Translations under genes and position numbers: made by a program
Shown here: one piece after another, positions 19,167-34,804 of the stretch
Layout: every line of letters begins with the position of its first letter
How positions within the stretch are numbered: position 1 is the first letter of the stretch
Notes under the pieces: model-generated
What the model saw: the letters and a program-made list of their open reading frames with translations, nothing else
Told to the model about the DNA's origin: nothing
The model's database searches: none
NCBI RefSeq assembly: GCF_012276755.1
Contig: NZ_JAAXKX010000007.1
Location: forward strand, 1 to 64,000
DNA length: 64,000 nucleotides
Direction: 5' to 3'
Source of the DNA: Marichromatium bheemlicum
GTDB taxonomy: Bacteria; Pseudomonadota; Gammaproteobacteria; Chromatiales; Chromatiaceae

Positions 19167-21391
19167 TCGTCGGTGGGCTCGCCCGGTTGCTGCTCGAGTA
19201 CCTGGCTGACCGCGCGCTCGGTGAGCGGGTCGCGGCTGAGCAGTCGGGCGCTGCCCTTGCGCAGGTGATTGGCGAGGCTGGTGGTGGCGAGGGTGAGGGC
19301 GTTGTCACCCTGGCGGTTGGTGAACAGGTAGACCCCACGGTACTCGCTGACCCAGCTCAGGCGCAGTGTCTTGCGGGTGCCGCGCAGGCTCTGGAACTCG
19401 ACCCAAGCGCCGACCTCGAGCGCGCGGGCGAGTCGCAGGTGGTGATCGGCCTCGTCATCGGTGTCGTCATCGGCTGGCGGTGTGATCGCGGTGCTCGACG
19501 GCGGGGGGGGCGGCGCCACGGCCGTTGTCGACGGGGGGGATGATGGCGGGGGCGATGCGTTCTCCTCGTCCGCCGTCTCGCGATGCAGCGCGGCCATGTG
19601 CAGTCGGATCAGCTGACCGAAGAAGCTGTCCCAGGAGGTCTCCTGGTCGACCCGTTCGAGCCCCTTGCGCAGCCGGGTGATGAGGTCCGGGAGCAGGGTG
19701 AGCAGGTGGTCGCGATCCTCCGGGGTGTGCTTGGGCTCGATCGACCACAGCAGGTCCTCCATCACTCGTACCGTCTCGCGCCAGTCGTCGCTGTCCTCAC
19801 CGGCGTCGACGAACACCGTGATCAGTACCTGACGCCAGTGTTCGGCGATGAAGTCGCCGATCAGTGCCGGGGCGTCCGGGTGGGCATGCTCGGTGAGGGT
19901 GGTGGCGACACATCGCTCGGCGACCTCGCGTCGATCGCGTCGTTCGAGTTCGTCGAGCACCTTGCTCGCCTTGCTCTGGGCCCGCGCCTCCTCTTCCTCG
20001 AGAAAGTGCTCGAGCGCCTGGAGTTGGTGGGCGAAGACATCGATGTCGTCATCGAAGCCGTCGATCACCGCGTCGACGATGCGGCGGACCTGTTCGAGCA
20101 GGCGCGGCTCGTCCTCCTCGCCGCGACCGAGTCCGGCGCTGGCGATGAGATCGAGCAGGCGGCGTGCCGGATGACGGCGGTCGGAGAAGAAGTGCTTGTC
20201 GATCAGGGCGACCTTGAGCACCGGGATCTGTAGCTTGGCCAGCTCGGCGCGCAGCCCGGCGGAGAGCTCGGGGTCCTTGAAGATGGCATCGAACAACATC
20301 GAGACGATGTCGATGGTGAGTGCGTCGACTGGGTGCGACCCGTTGGCCATGGGGGTGGCGCGGATCTGGCGCAGGGCGTCGTTGTGCGCTGGGTCGATGG
20401 GGGTGTCGCCGAGCCCGGGGAGTTGGGTGCTGGCGCCACGCTGCAACCCGGTGAGGGCGTGGATGAGTTCGGCGATGTCGAGGGTCTGGGATCGCGACGT
20501 CGGTGGCGGTTGGGGCGGTGGTGGCTGGCGACCGGTTACGGCCTGTAGTGCCTCGACCAAGCGTTCGAAGACGTCGCTGCTCGCGGTCTCGCCGTGTCGT
20601 GCCGAGGCGGGAGAGGGGGCGCCGCTGAGTGGCTGAGTGTCGGTGGCATCGAGCGGCTGGCTGCGCAACGCACGCTGTGGACCGGCGAGTGGGATGTCGG
20701 GGAGGACGCCGGCCTCGGCGAGGAAGCGGTTGATCGTGGCATAGATGCCGGGCAACTCGGCCGAGGTCTGGCGCTCGAACTCCTGCAGCAGGACCAGCGC
20801 GAGCGGTTCGCCGGCATCGAGTGTGCCGAGGGCGTCGAGCATCGCGGTGAAGAACGCGCGTGGATACAGTGGATTGTCGTCTTGGCCGATGCGTGGCAGC
20901 TGTAGCAGTGTCGCGAGCCGGCGGTCGAGTGCGGTGAGCTGTTGCGAACCGTTGCAGGTGGCGCGAGCCGAGAGCTTGGCGATGGCCAGGTCGCGCTCGA
21001 AGTCGTCGGTGTCGACCAGGGTCAGCTCAAGCCCTTCCTGAGCGCCCTGCTCTGCCGTTGGGGCTTGGCCGCGCAGCCGCCCGATGGCGTGTTCGAACAG
21101 GGTGACGTAGGCGCCGCGGAAGTGCTGCAGCAGCAGCTGTCCATGCCCGGAGAGAAAGTCCATGGCAGCGAAATAGAGCTGCTGCTGCTCGAGACTGGTG
21201 GCGCGGTCGGCCATGCCGAGGAAGTCGTCGTTGGCGCTATCGAGGTGTTGGGCGAAGACGGTGGCGAGGCCATGCGCGAGGCGGTCGCGACAGCCGGCGA
21301 GCAGGGTGGCGGGATCGACCGTCGCCGGTGCCTCCGACGGGAGGTCGCGACCGGCGAGTGGGACGACGTTGGATGAGGGTCTGTCGGCCAT
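19163..21391 (-). CDS. DUF1631 family protein
   Basis: 742 residues, cytoplasmic, no membrane segments. The N-terminal three quarters match the DUF1631 pattern seen in gammaproteobacteria: RATSLEQQQLYFAAMDFLSG, RAFFTAMLDALG, and a middle LIDKHFFSDRRHPARRLLDLI. A low-complexity Pro/Ser/Thr linker (about residues 610-645) leads to a C-terminal beta-rich domain (EVGAWVEFQSLRGTRKTLRLSW) resembling a PilZ-type barrel, though the canonical RxxxR and DxSxxG motifs are not obvious. Family function is unknown; some annotations name it thymidine phosphorylase without support. About 205 bases downstream of glmS, so possibly on its own transcript. Confidence 0.78.
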   Translation of the reverse strand: MADRPSSNVVPLAGRDLPSEAPATVDPATLLAGCRDRLAHGLATVFAQHLDSANDDFLGMADRATSLEQQQLYFAAMDFLSGHGQLLLQHFRGAYVTLFEHAIGRLRGQAPTAEQGAQEGLELTLVDTDDFERDLAIAKLSARATCNGSQQLTALDRRLATLLQLPRIGQDDNPLYPRAFFTAMLDALGTLDAGEPLALVLLQEFERQTSAELPGIYATINRFLAEAGVLPDIPLAGPQRALRSQPLDATDTQPLSGAPSPASARHGETASSDVFERLVEALQAVTGRQPPPPQPPPTSRSQTLDIAELIHALTGLQRGASTQLPGLGDTPIDPAHNDALRQIRATPMANGSHPVDALTIDIVSMLFDAIFKDPELSAGLRAELAKLQIPVLKVALIDKHFFSDRRHPARRLLDLIASAGLGRGEEDEPRLLEQVRRIVDAVIDGFDDDIDVFAHQLQALEHFLEEEEARAQSKASKVLDELERRDRREVAERCVATTLTEHAHPDAPALIGDFIAEHWRQVLITVFVDAGEDSDDWRETVRVMEDLLWSIEPKHTPEDRDHLLTLLPDLITRLRKGLERVDQETSWDSFFGQLIRLHMAALHRETADEENASPPPSSPPSTTAVAPPPPPSSTAITPPADDDTDDEADHHLRLARALEVGAWVEFQSLRGTRKTLRLSWVSEYRGVYLFTNRQGDNALTLATTSLANHLRKGSARLLSRDPLTERAVSQVLEQQPGEPTDD

Positions 21392-21596
21392 GGTTGGTTC
21401 CAGAAGACAGGGACGGCGCGGCGCGTCCTGCCGCGCGCGTCCGGGCGACGGGGACGGAAAGGCGGTCGACTGTGGGTCTATGTTCGGCCGGTGTAGACCC
21501 GGTCCCCTCCTCCGGGTCTGTTCCTCCTACTTGCAGAGTATATGCCGGCGCTCTGGTTGCACTGTCAACCCGGTCACAGCGGTATTGCCGCTGGCC

Positions 21597-23429
<1,833 letters not shown>

Positions 23430-23442
23430 AGACGGGAACTCC

Positions 23443-24813
23443 CTAAGATTTCTGCTGTTTCTGGGGGCGCTGCCAGCTGCTGATGCTGTGCTGACGGGCT
23501 CGCGAGAGGGTGAGTTGTTCAGCGGGGGCGTGCCGGGTGATCACCGAACCGGCGCCGATGGTGGCGCCCGCGCCGATGGTCACCGGGGCGACCAATGCGC
23601 TGTTCGAGCCGATGAAGGCGCCCTCGCCGATCTCGGTGCGTGACTTGTTGACGCCGTCGTAGTTGCAGGTGATGGTGCCGGCGCCGATGTTGACCCCGGC
23701 GCCGATGCTGGCGTCCCCCAGATAGGTCAGATGATTGGCCTTGCTGCCGGCGCCGAGGCGGGTGTTCTTGGTCTCGACGAAGTTGCCGACATGGGTAGCA
23801 TCGGCCAGCTCGCTGCCCGGGCGCAGTCGCGCGAAGGGACCGATGCGGGCGTCGGCGCCGACCCGAGCGCCCTCGATCACGCAGTTGGCGAGGATCTCGG
23901 TGTTGGCGCCGATGGCGCAGTCGCGCAGCACGCAGTTGGGGCCGATGTGGACCCCTTCGGCGATCTCGACCTCGCCCTCGATGACGACATTGACGTCGAT
24001 GGTGCAGTCGCTGGCGGCGCTCAGCCGACCGCGCAGGTCGAAGCGGGTCGGGTCCTGCAGGGTGACGCCGGCGCGCATCAGTTGCTCGGCCTGGTGGCGC
24101 TGCCAAGCACGCTCGAGCGCGGCGAGCTGGACCCGGTCGTTGACCCCGGAGACCTCGGTCAGGCTGTCGGGACGGGCGCTCGCCACGCTGATGCCGTCGG
24201 CCGCGGCCAGTGCGGTGACGTCGGTGAGGTAGTACTCGCCCTGGGCGTTGTCGTCGTCGATACGCGAGAGCCAATCGGCGAGGCAGGCGCGGTCGGCGAC
24301 CAGGAACCCCGTGTTCGATTCGCGGATACGGCGCTGCTGTGCGTCGGCGTCGCGTTCCTCGACGATGCGCTCGATGCGCCCCGTGGGGTCGCGCAGGATG
24401 CGACCATAGCCGGTAGGATCCGGCAGGTCGGCGGTCAGTAGTGCCAGCGGCGTGGTCTCGGCGGCGGCGATCAGCCGCTCGAGGGTGGTCGGCGAGATCA
24501 GCGGTACATCGCCATAGAGCACCAGCACGCGGTCGAGATCGGCGAGTTCGGGCATCGCCTGCATCACCGCGTGCGCGGTGCCGCGCTGCTCGGCCTGCTC
24601 GACCCAGGTGCAGGGCACATCACCCAGGGCCGCTCGGACCTGTTCGCCGGCGTGCCCATGAACGACCACGATGCGTGTCGGTTTGATCGCCATGGCGGCC
24701 TCGAGGACATGACCGAGCAACGGTCGACCGGCGAGCGGATGGAGGACCTTGGGGCGCTTTGATCGCATCCGTTTGCCGAGACCGGCGGCCAGTATCACGA
24801 CGCCTAACTTCAT
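23443..24813 (-). CDS. glmU: Bifunctional UDP-GlcNAc pyrophosphorylase / GlcN-1-P acetyltransferase
   Basis: 456 residues. The N-terminal uridylyltransferase domain has [20 protein letters not shown]; the C-terminal left-handed beta helix has hexapeptide repeats (from about residue 250) and the acetyl-transfer region [20 protein letters not shown]. It completes UDP-GlcNAc synthesis in the cytoplasm. Co-transcribed with glmS. A promoter must lie in the 206 bases between it and the atp terminator, but I see only a poor TAGGAT-type -10 and no clear -35. Confidence 0.97.
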   Translation of the reverse strand: MKLGVVILAAGLGKRMRSKRPKVLHPLAGRPLLGHVLEAAMAIKPTRIVVVHGHAGEQVRAALGDVPCTWVEQAEQRGTAHAVMQAMPELADLDRVLVLYGDVPLISPTTLERLIAAAETTPLALLTADLPDPTGYGRILRDPTGRIERIVEERDADAQQRRIRESNTGFLVADRACLADWLSRIDDDNAQGEYYLTDVTALAAADGISVASARPDSLTEVSGVNDRVQLAALERAWQRHQAEQLMRAGVTLQDPTRFDLRGRLSAASDCTIDVNVVIEGEVEIAEGVHIGPNCVLRDCAIGANTEILANCVIEGARVGADARIGPFARLRPGSELADATHVGNFVETKNTRLGAGSKANHLTYLGDASIGAGVNIGAGTITCNYDGVNKSRTEIGEGAFIGSNSALVAPVTIGAGATIGAGSVITRHAPAEQLTLSRARQHSISSWQRPQKQQKS

Positions 24814-25019
24814 GTCTGGATGATCCTTGCTGGGGTTGTCGATGGGGAGCGACGGGGCGTGTCTCGGGTGCCGTGCTCGGTGCTTATCCTAGCCATCGGG
24901 GGGCCGGTGCGCGAGCATGAAGTGTGCACGCGTCGCGCTCGCGTGTCTGTCGAAAGCATGCGCCGGGCCCTTTCCCAGCGTCAAGCTTGTTGCACTGTAG
25001 GGGACGGCGGCGAGTACGC

Positions 25020-25052
25020 AAAAAAAACGCCCCGGTCTCGCGACCGGGGCGT
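25020..25052 (-). terminator. Rho-independent terminator of the atp operon
   Basis: On the minus strand an 11-bp perfect stem (25052-25042 with 25037-25027) closes a GCGA tetraloop and is followed by a run of eight T (25027-25020). It stands 33 bases past the atpC stop. This is the only textbook intrinsic terminator in the window. Confidence 0.93.
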
Positions 25053-25085
25053 CTGAGTGCGAGCAGTGCGCTAGGCGCCCGACGA

Positions 25086-25511
25086 TCAGCTGCGCTTGGT
25101 CTTGCGCAGCTTCTCGATCGCGCGCAGCTGAGCGATCGCCTCGGCCAGTTCGGCCTGGGCCTTGGCGTACTCGAACCCGGCCTGCTGCCCGGCCAGCGCT
25201 TCCTCGGCGCGACGCTTGGCCTCCTGGGCCGCCGCCTCGTCGAGGTTCGCGGCCCGGATCGCGGTGTCGGCAAGGACCGTGACCACGTTCGGCTGGACCT
25301 CGAGCATGCCGCCGGAGACATAGAAGTGCTCCTGCTCGCCCTGCTCGTTCTCCACCCGGACGTCGCCGGGCTTGAGACGGCTGATGAAGGCGGTGTGGCG
25401 GGGCGCGATGCCCACCTCGCCCACCTCCGCGCTGGCGTACACCATGGTCGCCTGCCCGGAGTGGATGGCGCCCTCGGCGCTCACGATATCGACGTGGATC
25501 GTCATTGCCAT
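25086..25511 (-). CDS. atpC: ATP synthase F1 subunit epsilon
   Basis: 141 residues. Rotor subunit at the base of the central stalk that also restrains ATP hydrolysis. The N-terminal beta sandwich is clear ([40 protein letters not shown]) followed by the C-terminal helical hairpin ([20 protein letters not shown]). Last gene of the operon, 12 bases after atpD and just before the terminator. Confidence 0.96.
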   Translation of the reverse strand: MAMTIHVDIVSAEGAIHSGQATMVYASAEVGEVGIAPRHTAFISRLKPGDVRVENEQGEQEHFYVSGGMLEVQPNVVTVLADTAIRAANLDEAAAQEAKRRAEEALAGQQAGFEYAKAQAELAEAIAQLRAIEKLRKTKRS

Positions 25512-25523
25512 GGGTGGTCTCCG

Positions 25524-26978
<1,455 letters not shown>

Positions 26979-26993
26979 TCAGCCGGCGGTGGG

Positions 26994-27863
26994 TCAAACC
27001 GCCGCGGCGCCGCTCACGATCTCGGAGATTTCCTGGGTGATTGCGGCCTGGCGCGCCTTGTTGTAGACGAGCTGGAGTTCGTCGATCAGGTTGCCGGCGT
27101 TGTCCGAGGCGGCCTTCATCGCGACCATCCGCGCGGCCTGCTCGCAGGCGACGTTCTCGACCACGCTCTGATAGACCAGCGACTCGATGTAGCGGGTGAG
27201 CAGGGCGTCGAGGACGGTGTGTGCATCCGGCTCGTAGATGTAGTCCCAGTGGTAGGGCAATGCCTCTTCCGGCTTCTCGGCGGGGGCAATGGGCACCAGC
27301 TGGCGGATCTCCGGGCGCTGCGTCATGGTGTTGACGAATTCGTTGCTGGCGACGTAGATCGCGTCGATCTCGCCGGCCTCGAAGGCGTCGAGCATCACCT
27401 TGACGGTGCCGATCAGATCCTCGATGTGCGGGGTGTCACCAAGGTGGGTCGCCTGCGCCAGCACCTTGCCACCGAAGCGCTTGAAGAACCCCAGCGCCTT
27501 GCTGCCGATGGCACAGAAGACCGGTTCGACGCCAGCGGCCTGCTGCTCCTTGATCTCGGCACTCAGACGGCGGAACAGGTTGCTGTTGAGGCCGCCGCAC
27601 AGGCCACGATCGGAGGAAACCACGATATAGCCGACGCGCTTGCGCGGGCGTTCCGTGGCCATGAAGGTGTGACGGTACTCGGGCGTCGCTTGCGCCAGAT
27701 GGTGGATCACCTGGAGCATCTTGTCCGCATAGGGCCGGGAGGCAGACATACGATCCTGCGCCTTGCGCATCTTCGATGCTGCAACCATCTCCATGGCGGA
27801 AGTGATCTTCTGCGTGCTCTTGATGCTCGCAATCTTGGTGCGGATTTCTTTGGCGCCTGCCAT
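26994..27863 (-). CDS. atpG: ATP synthase F1 subunit gamma
   Basis: 289 residues, central-stalk rotor subunit. Begins [20 protein letters not shown], the strongly conserved start, and ends in the conserved coiled coil [20 protein letters not shown]. Also [15 protein letters not shown]. It follows atpA after an unusually long 141-base gap containing a strong hairpin. Confidence 0.96.
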   Translation of the reverse strand: MAGAKEIRTKIASIKSTQKITSAMEMVAASKMRKAQDRMSASRPYADKMLQVIHHLAQATPEYRHTFMATERPRKRVGYIVVSSDRGLCGGLNSNLFRRLSAEIKEQQAAGVEPVFCAIGSKALGFFKRFGGKVLAQATHLGDTPHIEDLIGTVKVMLDAFEAGEIDAIYVASNEFVNTMTQRPEIRQLVPIAPAEKPEEALPYHWDYIYEPDAHTVLDALLTRYIESLVYQSVVENVACEQAARMVAMKAASDNAGNLIDELQLVYNKARQAAITQEISEIVSGAAAV

Positions 27864-27955
27864 TTGATCAAGCTCCCAGCTTCCAGCGCCTGATCTCCGA
27901 CTCGAAGGTCGGTCGTGGCGCCTGTTTGATTCGGGTCGGTTGTAAGGTCTCGACA

Positions 27956-27988
27956 GCGTCCGACCGCCGTAGAGCGGCGGTCGGACGC
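27956..27988 (-). other. Strong hairpin inside the atp operon (atpA-atpG gap)
   Basis: Perfect 14-bp stem (27956-27969 with 27975-27988) and a 5-base loop, starting 17 bases past the atpA stop and ending about 92 bases before atpG. No T-run follows in the direction of transcription, so full termination is unlikely. It is a candidate for partial termination, RNase processing or 3' protection, tuning alpha relative to gamma and beta. Confidence 0.6.
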
Positions 27989-28004
27989 ATGTGGATGCGG
28001 GCGC

Positions 28005-29546
<1,542 letters not shown>

Positions 29547-29559
29547 GGCGGTGTCCCGT

Positions 29560-30099
29560 TCAGAATTGCAATGCGTTGGCGAGTCGGTCGATCTTGCCGC
29601 GGACCGTGTCGTCGATCACCAGGTCCCCGGCACGGATCTCGAGTCCACCAATCAGCGTGCTGTCGGTCTCGACCGTGACCTCCACCTGCCCGCCGAGACG
29701 CGAGGACAGCGCGGTGGCCAACGCCGCACGCTGAGCCTCGTCGATCTCGAACGCACTGCGCACAAACACGTGCCGCATGCCTTCGTCGGCACTGCGGCTG
29801 ACTTCGAACAGTCGGGCGATCTCGGGAACGGCCGCCAGGCGTGCGTTGTCGGCGAGCAACCGGAGCAGGTTGGTGACCTCCTCCGGCAGGTCCTCGCCAC
29901 AGACTTCGAGGGTGATGTCGCGGATGGTCTCGCGGGACACGTTGGGGTTGGCGATCAGAGCGACCATCTGCGGGTCGCCGGTCACCGCGGCCAACCGCCC
30001 GAGCGCGTCGGACCATGCCTCGACCTGTCCGGTTTCCTTCGCGCGCTCGAAGGCCGCCTCGGCGTAAGGCCGTGCGATGGTGGTGATGTCTCCGGCCAT
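29560..30099 (-). CDS. atpH: ATP synthase F1 subunit delta
   Basis: 179 residues, the OSCP-like subunit tying F1 to the peripheral stalk. Starts [20 protein letters not shown], ends with [20 protein letters not shown] and LANAL, both diagnostic. Nine bases after atpF. Confidence 0.96.
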   Translation of the reverse strand: MAGDITTIARPYAEAAFERAKETGQVEAWSDALGRLAAVTGDPQMVALIANPNVSRETIRDITLEVCGEDLPEEVTNLLRLLADNARLAAVPEIARLFEVSRSADEGMRHVFVRSAFEIDEAQRAALATALSSRLGGQVEVTVETDSTLIGGLEIRAGDLVIDDTVRGKIDRLANALQF

Positions 30100-30108
30100 G
30101 GGTATTCC

Positions 30109-30579
30109 CTAGAGCTGCTTTGCGAACGAGTCGACGATCGACTTGTGGGCGTCGACGTTGATCTCCTTCTGGAGGATCTTCTCCGCCGCCGCGACGGCGA
30201 GCGTGGAGACGCGCTCACGCAGTTCTTCGCGTGCGCGGTTGGTCTCCTGTTCGATCTCGGCACGCGCCGCGGCGAGCAGCCGATCACCCTCGGTCCGGGC
30301 GTCGCTCTTGGCCTCCTCGACGATGTCGGTGGCCCGTTTCTGGGCCTGGCCGACGATCTCGGCGGCGGAGGCCTTGGCCTCCTTCATCAGCTCGAGTGCG
30401 CGTTGCTCCCCGAGGGCCTGCTCCTGATGGCCACGTTCGGCGGCGGCGAGACCTTCGGCGATCTTGGCCTTGCGCTCCGCCAACGCGTTGACGATGGGCG
30501 GCCACACATACTTCATACAGAACCCGACGAACACCGCGAAGGTGATCATCTGGGCGAACAGAGTCAGATTGATATTCAT
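30109..30579 (-). CDS. atpF: ATP synthase F0 subunit b
   Basis: 156 residues. One N-terminal membrane helix (LTLFAQMITFAVFVGFCMKY) and a long charged amphipathic helix forming the peripheral stalk dimer; VWPPIVNALAERKAKIAEGL is the conserved hinge. A single b gene is present, so no b-prime, in line with non-alphaproteobacterial phototrophs. Confidence 0.96.
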   Translation of the reverse strand: MNINLTLFAQMITFAVFVGFCMKYVWPPIVNALAERKAKIAEGLAAAERGHQEQALGEQRALELMKEAKASAAEIVGQAQKRATDIVEEAKSDARTEGDRLLAAARAEIEQETNRAREELRERVSTLAVAAAEKILQKEINVDAHKSIVDSFAKQL

Positions 30580-30651
30580 ACCTATGCCTCTTGCCTGAGC
30601 CTCATGTGGGCGAGGAGTCTTCTCGGCCCGCGGGAGGGAGCAGGATGCGCG

Positions 30652-30924
<273 letters not shown>

Positions 30925-30946
30925 TCAGAGCCTTGAAAAACGGGGT

Positions 30947-31819
<873 letters not shown>

Positions 31820-31825
31820 TCATTC

Positions 31826-32206
31826 TCACTTCGTGTTTCGTTTGGCCAGTTGGGCCGCGATCAGGATCGGCATCACTTGCATGAGGAAGTAGGCCCCCAG
31901 CAATGCCGGTATGTTCAGGTCGTCGAATGTTGCGAAGGCAACGACGAACAAACCCAGGACCAACGCGATCTTTGCGACTTCGGCACGATAAAAACGCCTG
32001 ACCAGACGCTCTGGCGCCTGGGCGCGGTAGGCGCGAAAGACCCAGGCCGCGAGCATGGCGTTGGCCAGCAGGCAGGATCCGGAACCTATGAGAACCGATA
32101 GTGCAACGGAGCGACCGAACGGCAGGGCGAGTAGCACCGACACCAGGCTGAGGATCGTCTGTATTCTCAGGACGTTCCCGGCCTGAAGCGCATCCGGCTG
32201 TTGCAT
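31826..32206 (-). CDS. atpI: ATP synthase accessory protein AtpI
   Basis: 126 residues with four hydrophobic segments. AtpI assists c-ring assembly and is the usual first gene of the operon. Sequence features such as QTILSLVSVLLALPFGRSVA and FYRAEVAKIALVLGLF fit the family, which is poorly conserved. It starts about 40 bases after the predicted transcription start. Confidence 0.88.
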   Translation of the reverse strand: MQQPDALQAGNVLRIQTILSLVSVLLALPFGRSVALSVLIGSGSCLLANAMLAAWVFRAYRAQAPERLVRRFYRAEVAKIALVLGLFVVAFATFDDLNIPALLGAYFLMQVMPILIAAQLAKRNTK

Positions 32207-32251
32207 TCAGATCATCGTGGTTTGGTTGAGCGCGTCGCTCACCGGACGCGA

Positions 32252-32280
32252 AGTATAGGGGATCGCTAATATCGGGTCAA
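32252..32280 (-). promoter_or_regulatory. Sigma-70 promoter of the atp operon
   Basis: Minus strand: -35 TTGACC (32280-32275), 17-base spacer, -10 TATACT (32257-32252). Both match the consensus in five of six positions and the spacing is ideal. The predicted start near 32245 leaves a short leader before atpI. The remaining bases to parB (32281-32441) show no gene and no clear terminator. Confidence 0.85.
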
Positions 32281-32441
32281 TGTAACCGCGGCGTGCTCGG
32301 GGCCTTGCGCTGCGCGGGTTTCAGGCCGATGACAAGAGCCGTTTCGGCCGTCGCCAAGGTGCCGGATCCAGTTGATCGAACAGGTGTTTCAGCCGTTTCC
32401 CTCGTGTTCCGTCGCGCCCTTTCGGTCAGGGTGCGCGCCTC

Positions 32442-33350
32442 TCAGCGGATATGACCGAGGATGCCGTCGAGTTCGTCGAGGCTGTTGTAGCTGATCACCA
32501 GCTTGCCGCTGCCGCGACTGCCGTGCTGGATGCGCACCGCAGCGCCGAGTCGGTCGGTGAGGTCGTTCTGCAGCCGGCGGATGTCGGGATCGGTCTCCTC
32601 TGCCCGCGGGGTCGGCGCCGCGGTCGCGCCTTGTTGCAGCCGGCGCACCAGGCGCTCGGTGTCGCGCACCGAGAGCCCGCCGGCGACCACCTGACGGGCG
32701 AGCGCACACTGCACCTGGCCCTTGACCCCGAGCAGAGCACGGGCGTGGCCCATCTCCAACCGGCCGTGGTCGAGGTGGTCCTTGACCTCGGGCTCGAGCT
32801 CGAGCAGCCGCAGCAGGTTGGAGACCGTGGTGCGCGACTTGCCGACCGCCTCGGCCACCTCCTGATGGGTGAGCTCGAACTCCTCGACCAGACGGTGCAG
32901 CGCGGTGGCCTCTTCCAGCGGATTGAGATCGGCGCGCTGGATGTTCTCGATCAGCGCGATGGCCAGCGCGCTGGTGGCGTCGAGTTCGCGCACCAGCGCT
33001 GGGATCTCGTCGAGTCCGGCTTGCTGGCAGGCGCGCCAGCGCCGCTCGCCGGCGACGATCTCGTAGCGTCCCTCGGCCAGCGGTCGCGCCAGAATCGGCT
33101 GCAGCACGCCCTGGGCGCGGATCGACTCGGCCAGCTCGCGCAGCGCCTCGGGGTCGAAATCGCGGCGTGGCTGATAGCGCCCGCGCTGCAGCTGCTCGAG
33201 CGGCAGGCGCACGATGCGTTCGCCGGGTCGGGCGGTGGTGGTTGCTGTCGCGCCGCCGGGCTCGGTGCCGCTGCGCGCGGCGCCGAGCAGGGCGTCGAGT
33301 CCCCGTCCCAGCCCCTTTTTCTTGTTCGGTCGAGTGGTGTCCTGGTCCAT
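32442..33350 (-). CDS. parB: Chromosome partitioning protein ParB
   Basis: 302 residues from the ATG at 33350, one base after the parA stop; upstream in-frame codons lie inside parA and have no family match. Binds parS sites and spreads as a CTPase clamp. N-terminus KKKGLGRGLDALL; CTPase motifs RYQPRRDFDPEAL and EIVAGERRWRA; ENIQRADLNPLEEA and the helix-turn-helix TVSNLLRLLELEPEV. The C-terminal dimer domain ends GKLVISYNSLDELDGIL. No perfect parS palindrome was found in the window. Confidence 0.95.
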   Translation of the reverse strand: MDQDTTRPNKKKGLGRGLDALLGAARSGTEPGGATATTTARPGERIVRLPLEQLQRGRYQPRRDFDPEALRELAESIRAQGVLQPILARPLAEGRYEIVAGERRWRACQQAGLDEIPALVRELDATSALAIALIENIQRADLNPLEEATALHRLVEEFELTHQEVAEAVGKSRTTVSNLLRLLELEPEVKDHLDHGRLEMGHARALLGVKGQVQCALARQVVAGGLSVRDTERLVRRLQQGATAAPTPRAEETDPDIRRLQNDLTDRLGAAVRIQHGSRGSGKLVISYNSLDELDGILGHIR

Positions 33351-33351
33351 G

Positions 33352-34140
33352 TCAGGCGGCGTTGCGCCCCTTCTGCTGGCGGCGCAGCACCTCGCTGGCC
33401 AGCGCCATGTAGGCGATCGCGCCCTTGGAGGACGGATCATAGAGCTGGGCCGGCATGCCGTGGCTCGGGGCCTCGGCGAGGCGCACGTTGCGCGGGATGA
33501 TGGTGCGGTAGACCTTATCCTTGAAATGGGTGATGAGCTGGGTCGAGACCTGGTTGGCGAGGTTATTGCGCGGGTCGTGCATGGTGCGCAGGATGCCCTC
33601 GACATGCAGGGTCTCATTGCGGTTGGCGCGGATCTGCTCGATGGTGTCGAGCAGCGCCGAGAGCCCCTCGAGGGCGTAGTACTCACACTGGATCGGGATC
33701 AGCACCCCGCGTGCGGCGACCAGGGCGTTGACGGTGAGCATGTTGAGCGAGGGCGGGCAGTCGACGATCACCAGCTCATAGGCCTGGGCGGCGCGCTCGA
33801 GCACCCGCGCCAGACGGTGCTCGCGGTCGGGTGAGTCGATCAGCCCGACCTCGGCGGCGGTGAGATCGGCGTTGGCCGGCAGCAGGTCGAAACCGGGCGA
33901 GGGCTCGGTGATGCGCTGCAGACAATCGGCGATGGGGATATCGCTGAGCAGCAGGTCGCAGCTCGAGTGCTCGAGCGCGTGCTTGTCGACACCGCAGCCC
34001 ATGGTGGCGTTGCCCTGGGGGTCGAGATCGACTAGCAACACACGGCGCTTCATCGCCGCCAGGCAGGCGGCGAGGTTGACCGCGGTCGTCGTCTTGCCGA
34101 CTCCGCCCTTCTGATTGGCGATGGCGATGATGTTGACCAT
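33352..34140 (-). CDS. parA: Chromosome partitioning ATPase ParA (Soj)
   Basis: 262 residues, Walker-type ATPase that moves ParB-parS complexes. Deviant Walker A KGGVGKTTTAVNLAA at residues 11-25, VLLVDLDPQGN as the A' motif, and Walker B VIVDCPPSLN. It stands in the standard near-origin block mnmG-rsmG-parA-parB, seven bases after rsmG. Confidence 0.96.
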   Translation of the reverse strand: MVNIIAIANQKGGVGKTTTAVNLAACLAAMKRRVLLVDLDPQGNATMGCGVDKHALEHSSCDLLLSDIPIADCLQRITEPSPGFDLLPANADLTAAEVGLIDSPDREHRLARVLERAAQAYELVIVDCPPSLNMLTVNALVAARGVLIPIQCEYYALEGLSALLDTIEQIRANRNETLHVEGILRTMHDPRNNLANQVSTQLITHFKDKVYRTIIPRNVRLAEAPSHGMPAQLYDPSSKGAIAYMALASEVLRRQQKGRNAA

Positions 34141-34147
34141 GCTCGAC

Positions 34148-34804
34148 TCAGTCGTTCTCGATGGCGATCAGGTGACGCGGGCCGTCGAGGAAGGGCACCT
34201 GCAGGCGGTGCACAGTGAACGGCTCGGTCGGTAGCTCGGCGGTGTCGACCTCGGGGTGGTGCGCGCGCATCAGCAGCAGCCGACCCGGGGAGTCGAGCAG
34301 GCCGGTCTCGCGTACACGCAGCACGTCGGTGGCGGCAACCGCACGGCTGACAATGGTACTGAATTTTTCCCCCGGTCGGTATGTCTCGATCCGCGCTTGC
34401 ACCGGCTCGGCGTTGGCGAGACCGAGCTCGAGCACCGCCTGGCGCACGAAACGCACCTTCTTGCCGTTGCTGTCGAGTAGCCGGACCCGGCACGCCGGGG
34501 CCACGATCGCCAGCACCAGACCGGGCAGGCCGGGGCCGGTGCCGAGGTCGAGCACACGCTCGCCGCACAGGTGCGGCAGCACCGCCAGGCTGTCGAGCAG
34601 GTGACGCACCACCATCTCATCGGGGTCGCGCACCGCGGTGAGGTTGTAGGCGCGGTTCCAGCGCACCAGCAGCTGCAGATAGTCGATCAGCTGGTCGTGC
34701 TGGGCCGCCGTCGGCCCGATCCCCAGCGCCGCGCAGCCGGCCTGCAGCCGCTCGCCGAGGCGCTCGCGCTGGGCTGGGGTGAGATCGGTGGTCGCGCCGC
34801 TCAT
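34148..34804 (-). CDS. rsmG: 16S rRNA (guanine-527-N7) methyltransferase
   Basis: 218 residues. Methylates G527 of 16S rRNA using SAM. Family segments: [32 protein letters not shown] and the SAM loop [16 protein letters not shown], then [13 protein letters not shown]. Its start overlaps the mnmG stop by four bases. Confidence 0.95.
   Translation of the reverse strand: MSGATTDLTPAQRERLGERLQAGCAALGIGPTAAQHDQLIDYLQLLVRWNRAYNLTAVRDPDEMVVRHLLDSLAVLPHLCGERVLDLGTGPGLPGLVLAIVAPACRVRLLDSNGKKVRFVRQAVLELGLANAEPVQARIETYRPGEKFSTIVSRAVAATDVLRVRETGLLDSPGRLLLMRAHHPEVDTAELPTEPFTVHRLQVPFLDGPRHLIAIEND

Noticed and set aside
23430-23442. glmS ribozyme upstream of glmS
   Set aside because: Only 13 bases separate glmU and glmS, and the element is a Firmicutes feature.
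32200-34200. parS site near parAB
   Set aside because: No TGTTTCACGTGAAACA-like palindrome seen; only a TGTTTCA half-site near 32382, which is not enough.
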